DNA from: Comamonadaceae bacterium
Lineage (GTDB): Bacteria; Pseudomonadota; Gammaproteobacteria; Burkholderiales; Burkholderiaceae_C
Direction of reading: 5' to 3'
DNA length: 10,109 bases
Assembly: GCA_947454695.1 (NCBI GenBank)
Contig: CANGMW010000078.1
Span: 1 to 10,109 of the forward strand
This document shows, one piece after another, positions 6,925 to 10,109 of the stretch (its first letter is position 1; every line of letters starts with the position of its first letter). The position numbers and the translations under genes are program-made. Under the pieces are notes generated by a model that was given only the letters and a program-made list of their open reading frames with translations, ran no database searches and was not told the origin of the DNA.

Positions 6925-8321
6925 GTTCGCCCGCGCACTACCCTTTGCCGTATGCGTTTGCGCGCAGCCAGCAACTGTTGCTGGAAGAGGCACGCGGCGA
7001 GCTCACGCTGTGGTTGCATGACTTGAGCAATGCAAGCGGCCTGAGCGAGGTGATGCGCAAATACGATGTGCATCAGGTGCACACCGAAAGCCCTGAACAA
7101 TTGCGCCAGCGCATCAGCGCGGCTTATGCGCAAAGCGAGTCCAGCGCGGCCACGGTGGTGAGCGAGGTCGAGAGCGATGTGGACCTCTCGCGCATGATGG
7201 AAGCGCTGCCTGCGATTGAAGACTTGCTGGAAACCGCCGACGACGCGCCCATCATCCGCATGCTCAATGCCTTGCTGACGCAAGCGGCGCGCGACGGCGC
7301 CAGCGACATCCACATCGAACCTTACGAGCGCCACTCCAGCGTGCGCTTTCGGGTGGACGGCACGCTGCGCGACGTGGTGCAGCCCAATCGCGCGCTGCAC
7401 GCGGCGCTGATCTCGCGCTTAAAAATCATGGCCGAGCTCGACATCTCCGAAAAACGATTGCCGCAAGATGGCCGCATCTCGCTGCGCATTGGCACACGGG
7501 CATTGGATGTGCGGGTGAGCACCCTGCCCAGCGCCCACGGTGAGCGCGCGGTGCTGCGTTTGCTGGACAAAACCGGCAGCAAGCTGAGTCTGGAATCGGT
7601 GGGCATGCAAGGTGAAGTGCTCAAGCGCTTTGAACAGTTGGTTGCGCAGCCGCACGGCATCGTGTTGGTGACCGGCCCCACTGGATCGGGCAAAACCACC
7701 ACGCTGTACGCGGCGCTGGAGCGGCTGGACACCGCGGGGCAAAACATCATGACGGTGGAAGACCCCATCGAGTACGAGCTCGCCGGTGTGGGTCAAACCC
7801 AGGTCAACGCCAAGATCGACCTGACCTTTGCCGCCGCCTTGCGCGCCATCCTGCGCCAGGATCCGGACATCATCATGATCGGCGAGATCCGCGACTTTGA
7901 GACCGCACAAATCGCCATTCAGGCCTCGCTCACCGGCCACCTGGTGCTGGCCACGCTGCACACCAACGACGCGGCCAGCGCCATCACGCGCCTGACCGAC
8001 ATGGGCATTGAACCTTTCTTGCTGAGCTCTTCACTGCTGGGTGTACTGGCGCAGCGCCTGGTGCGCAAGGTGTGCACCGCGTGTCATGGCGCGGGCTGCG
8101 CCAGCTGCGCGCACACCGGCTACCAGGGCCGCACCGGCGTGTTCGAGCTGCTGGTCACCGATGACGCGATCCGTGCACAAATCCATGCCCAGGCGGCGGA
8201 GGCCGACATCCGCGCCGCCGCCCTGCACAACGGCATGACGCTGATGCGCGATGACGGCGAGCGCCTCGTCCAAAGTGGCATCACCACGCGCGAAGAGCTG
8301 GTGCGCGTCACCCGCGACTGA
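6921..8321 (+). CDS. gspE: Type II secretion assembly ATPase GspE
   Basis: Cytoplasmic hexameric ATPase, 466 residues, slightly short for GspE (commonly near 500). It powers pseudopilus assembly and docks on GspL. Residues 1-100 are the N-terminal domain. The N2 domain contains DGASDIHIEP (125-134) and RFRVDGTLRDV. Walker A is GPTGSGKTT at 252-260, the Asp box follows around TVEDPIEYE (278-286), Walker B is DPDIIMIGEIRD at 314-325, and the His box is GHLVLATLHTNDA at 339-351. All catalytic motifs look intact. The metal-binding region is compact: Cys385, Cys388, Cys393 and Cys396 give C-x2-C-x4-C-x2-C followed by GYQGRTGVFEL, where well-known GspE proteins have about 29 residues between the two cysteine pairs. 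That accounts for the short length. The ATG overlaps the gspD stop (ATGA), and no ribosome binding site is evident, so coupling is likely. PilB is less likely given the context. Confidence 0.97.
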   Translation: MSSPAHYPLPYAFARSQQLLLEEARGELTLWLHDLSNASGLSEVMRKYDVHQVHTESPEQLRQRISAAYAQSESSAATVVSEVESDVDLSRMMEALPAIEDLLETADDAPIIRMLNALLTQAARDGASDIHIEPYERHSSVRFRVDGTLRDVVQPNRALHAALISRLKIMAELDISEKRLPQDGRISLRIGTRALDVRVSTLPSAHGERAVLRLLDKTGSKLSLESVGMQGEVLKRFEQLVAQPHGIVLVTGPTGSGKTTTLYAALERLDTAGQNIMTVEDPIEYELAGVGQTQVNAKIDLTFAAALRAILRQDPDIIMIGEIRDFETAQIAIQASLTGHLVLATLHTNDAASAITRLTDMGIEPFLLSSSLLGVLAQRLVRKVCTACHGAGCASCAHTGYQGRTGVFELLVTDDAIRAQIHAQAAEADIRAAALHNGMTLMRDDGERLVQSGITTREELVRVTRD

Positions 8322-8346
8322 CACCAGCACCTGAGCTACCCGCAAC

Positions 8347-9585
8347 ATGCCCGCCTATTCATTTGATGCGCTCACCGCCCAGGGCGAAACCCGCAAGGGC
8401 ATTCTGGAAGCCGATACCGCTCGCACTGCGCGCAGCCTGTTGCGCGCACAAGACCTCGTGCCTTTGCGCGTGGAAGCGGTCGGCGCCGGCGCCAAATCCG
8501 ACACCGCCGCGCCGCGCAGTATCTGGCAAATGACCTTGTGGCAAAGCCGCGTGTTCAGCGCCACCGCGCTGGCCATTTGGACGCGCCAGCTGGCCGGACT
8601 CGTCAGCGCAGGGCTGCCGCTGGAGCGCGCCTTGACGGCCTTGTCTGACGAAGCCGAGGATGAACGCCAACGCCAACTGGTGGCGGCTTTGCGCGCAGAG
8701 GTCAACGCCGGCGCCAGTTTTGCCGCCGCCTTGGCGCAACACCCGCGCGAGTTTTCTGTGACCTTTGTGGCCGTGGTCGGTGCGGGCGAGCACAGCGGCA
8801 ACCTCGGCCTGGTGCTCGACCGCCTGGCCAACGACCTGGAGCAAAGTCAGGAACTCAAAGCCCAGTTGATGGGCGCCGCGCTGTACCCGGCCATCGTGAC
8901 GCTGGTCGCGGTGGTGATCGTCACCTTCTTGCTGGCCTATGTGGTGCCGCAAGTGGCTCAGGTGTTTGTCGGCAGCAAGCGGGCTTTGCCCACGCTCACC
9001 ATCATCATGCTGGCACTGGGCAGTTTTGTGCAGCACCAGGGTTGGTTATTGGTGTTGGGGCTCATCGGCGCGGGCATGGCTGCGCGCATCGCTTGGTATG
9101 GCGAGGCCTTCCGGCTGCGTTTCGATGCCGCCTGGCTCACGCTGCCGCTGGTGGGCAAACTGGCCCGCGGCTACAACGCGGCGCGCTTTGCCAGCACGCT
9201 GGCCATGCTGGCCGCAGCGGGCGTGCCCATTCTCAAAGCGCTGCAAGCCGCCGCCGAAACCTTGTCCAACCGCGCCATGAAACAAGACGCGCTCGATGCG
9301 CTGGTACAAGTGCGCGAAGGCGCGCCGCTGGCCTCGGCGATGGCACAAAAGAAACGCTTCCCGGGATTGCTCAGCATGTTCGCCCGCTTAGGCGAGCAAA
9401 CCGGTCAGTTGCCCACCATGCTGGAGCGTGCGGCGCGCCAACTCAGCACCGAAGTGCAACGCCGCGCGCTGCAACTGGCCACGCTGCTGGAGCCGCTGCT
9501 GATCGTGACCATGGGCGTGGTCGTGATGCTGATTGTGCTGGCGGTGCTGTTGCCGATTATTCAGCTTAATCAGTTGGTGCGGTGA
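8347..9585 (+). CDS. gspF: Type II secretion platform protein GspF
   Basis: Polytopic inner-membrane protein of 412 residues, a standard length, forming the core of the assembly platform that GspE acts on. The N-terminus MPAYSFDALTAQGETRKGIL is the typical GspF opening. Two T2SSF repeats follow, one around residues 73-195 (FTRQLA-like WTRQLAGLVSAGLPLERAL, then GEHSGNLG) and one around 275-400 (ARFASTLAMLAAAGVPILKA, then GEQTGQLP). Membrane segments are visible near 178-200, 215-245 and 382-406. The paired GEHSGNLG/GEQTGQLP motifs mark the internal duplication. The ATG at 8347 lies 25 bases after gspE, the longest gap in the operon, without a strong ribosome binding site. It is the last gsp gene on this side, since the next gene is on the opposite strand. 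Confidence 0.97.
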   Translation: MPAYSFDALTAQGETRKGILEADTARTARSLLRAQDLVPLRVEAVGAGAKSDTAAPRSIWQMTLWQSRVFSATALAIWTRQLAGLVSAGLPLERALTALSDEAEDERQRQLVAALRAEVNAGASFAAALAQHPREFSVTFVAVVGAGEHSGNLGLVLDRLANDLEQSQELKAQLMGAALYPAIVTLVAVVIVTFLLAYVVPQVAQVFVGSKRALPTLTIIMLALGSFVQHQGWLLVLGLIGAGMAARIAWYGEAFRLRFDAAWLTLPLVGKLARGYNAARFASTLAMLAAAGVPILKALQAAAETLSNRAMKQDALDALVQVREGAPLASAMAQKKRFPGLLSMFARLGEQTGQLPTMLERAARQLSTEVQRRALQLATLLEPLLIVTMGVVVMLIVLAVLLPIIQLNQLVR

Positions 9586-9614
9586 GGGCGCATTGGCCAG
9601 AACTTGCGTCCTTG

Positions 9615-9640
9615 GCCGTGTGCCATCATAAGCACACAGC
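9615..9640. terminator. Weak hairpin between convergent gspF and ssb
   Basis: In the 61-base convergent gap, GTGTGC (9618-9623) and GCACAC (9632-9637) form a six-pair stem around an eight-base loop. After one mismatch, two further pairs extend it (GC at 9615-9616 with GC at 9639-9640). Neither strand shows a run of T after the stem, so it is not a classic intrinsic terminator. Its position between two gene ends suits a transcription end or RNA 3' stabiliser serving both genes. This is a plausible but weak call. Confidence 0.3.
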
Positions 9641-9646
9641 ATTCGA

Positions 9647-10109
9647 TCAGAACGGAATATCGTCGTCCATGTCCTCAAAGCCGCTGGCCGACTTGGCCGG
9701 TGCGGCCGGACGTGCTGCAGGAGCTGAGGGTGCGCGCGCAGCGGGCGCGGCGCGGCGCGGGGCGCCGCCGTCTTCGTCCGACGGGCCGCCCATGCCTTCG
9801 CGCTTGCCCAGCAGTTGCATCTCGGTGGCGATGATGTCCACCGTGTTGCGCTCCACGCCGTCTTTGTCGGTGTACTTGCCGTACTTCAGGCGGCCTTCCA
9901 CATAAACGGGTTGGCCTTTTTTGATGTACTCACCGGCGATCTCGGCCAGGCGGTCGTAAAAAGTCACGCGGTGCCATTGTGTGTCTTCAATGGTTTCGCC
10001 GGTGTTTTTGTCTTTGCGCCGGCTGCTGGTGGCCACGCTCACATTGGCCACGGCTTGGCCCGAAGGCAGGTAGCGGATTTCGGGGTCGCGGCCGCAGTTG
10101 CCGACCAGA
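9647..10109 (-). CDS. ssb: Single-stranded DNA-binding protein SSB (5' partial)
   Basis: SSB binds single-stranded DNA during replication, recombination and repair and recruits partner proteins through its C-terminal tip. Read on the minus strand, 153 residues are visible, beginning LVGNCGRDPEIRYLPSGQA. Only the first several residues of the OB fold (normally M-x-SVNKVI or similar) lie beyond the right edge. The OB fold continues through TQWHRVTFYDRLAEIAGEYI and GQPVYVEGRLKYGKY to about visible residue 105. An Ala/Pro/Arg-rich flexible linker follows (about 106-143), then the acidic tip EDMDDDIPF that ends at the TGA (9647-9649). A GTG at 10049-10051 could be mistaken for a start, but it encodes a valine inside the fold. 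The gene converges on gspF and has no functional link to secretion; it marks the operon's right border. Confidence 0.97.
   Translation of the reverse strand, partial: LVGNCGRDPEIRYLPSGQAVANVSVATSSRRKDKNTGETIEDTQWHRVTFYDRLAEIAGEYIKKGQPVYVEGRLKYGKYTDKDGVERNTVDIIATEMQLLGKREGMGGPSDEDGGAPRRAAPAARAPSAPAARPAAPAKSASGFEDMDDDIPF

Noticed and set aside
6747..7400. Minus-strand open frame of 217 codons opposite the gspD end and gspE start
   Set aside because: It is antisense to two confident genes across their junction and shows no protein family features.
4597..8321. Possibility that the secretin and ATPase belong to a type IV pilus (PilQ/PilB)
   Set aside because: The secretin has a T2SS-type N0-N3 layout and no AMIN domains, and both genes sit in a run with gspI to gspN and gspF.
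9042..9569. Plus-strand frame of 175 codons inside gspF
   Set aside because: An Arg/Ala/Gly/His-rich alternative frame of gspF, whose own frame shows clear membrane segments and T2SSF motifs.
9593..9617. Direct repeat TTGGCC at 9593-9598 and 9612-9617 after gspF
   Set aside because: A six-base match in a GC-rich gap is expected by chance and has no associated structure.

Overview
The window is a high-GC proteobacterial chromosome segment. It is almost entirely filled by one plus-strand operon for a type II secretion system (T2SS, general secretory pathway). A partial single-stranded DNA-binding protein gene converges on it at the right edge. The base composition, the single gspK/L/M/N style genes, the presence of a gspN of the betaproteobacterial type, and the SSB sequence with its Ala/Pro linker and DDDIPF tail suggest a betaproteobacterium of the order Burkholderiales, plausibly Comamonadaceae. 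The taxonomic call is inference from protein style, not from a marker gene.

Layout, left to right: gspI (5' end cut off by the window), gspJ, gspK, gspL, gspM, gspN, gspD, gspE, gspF, all on the plus strand. They are packed with overlaps of 1 to 4 bases or gaps of 7 to 25 bases. After gspF comes a 61-base convergent intergenic gap with a weak hairpin, then ssb on the minus strand, whose start lies beyond the right edge. No stretch longer than about 60 bases lacks a gene. No RNA gene, mobile element, CRISPR array or long repeat is visible.

Together the genes encode most of a T2SS. GspI, GspJ and GspK are minor pseudopilins that form the tip of the periplasmic pseudopilus. GspL and GspM are inner-membrane platform components, and GspF is the polytopic platform core. 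GspE is the cytoplasmic ATPase that drives pseudopilus assembly. GspD is the outer-membrane secretin pore, and GspN is an accessory inner-membrane/periplasmic protein. The major pseudopilin GspG, GspH, the connector GspC and the prepilin peptidase GspO are not in the window; G and H are expected just upstream of gspI. The order I-J-K-L-M-N-D-E-F differs from the textbook C-D-E-F-G-...-N order.

This is a recognisable housekeeping-type secretion locus, and I found no previously undescribed system. Points worth a second look are the compact cysteine motif in GspE, the long Ala/Pro-rich segments at both ends of GspD, the shuffled gene order without gspC, and the stop/start couplings, including a ten-codon reading frame bridging gspK and gspL.
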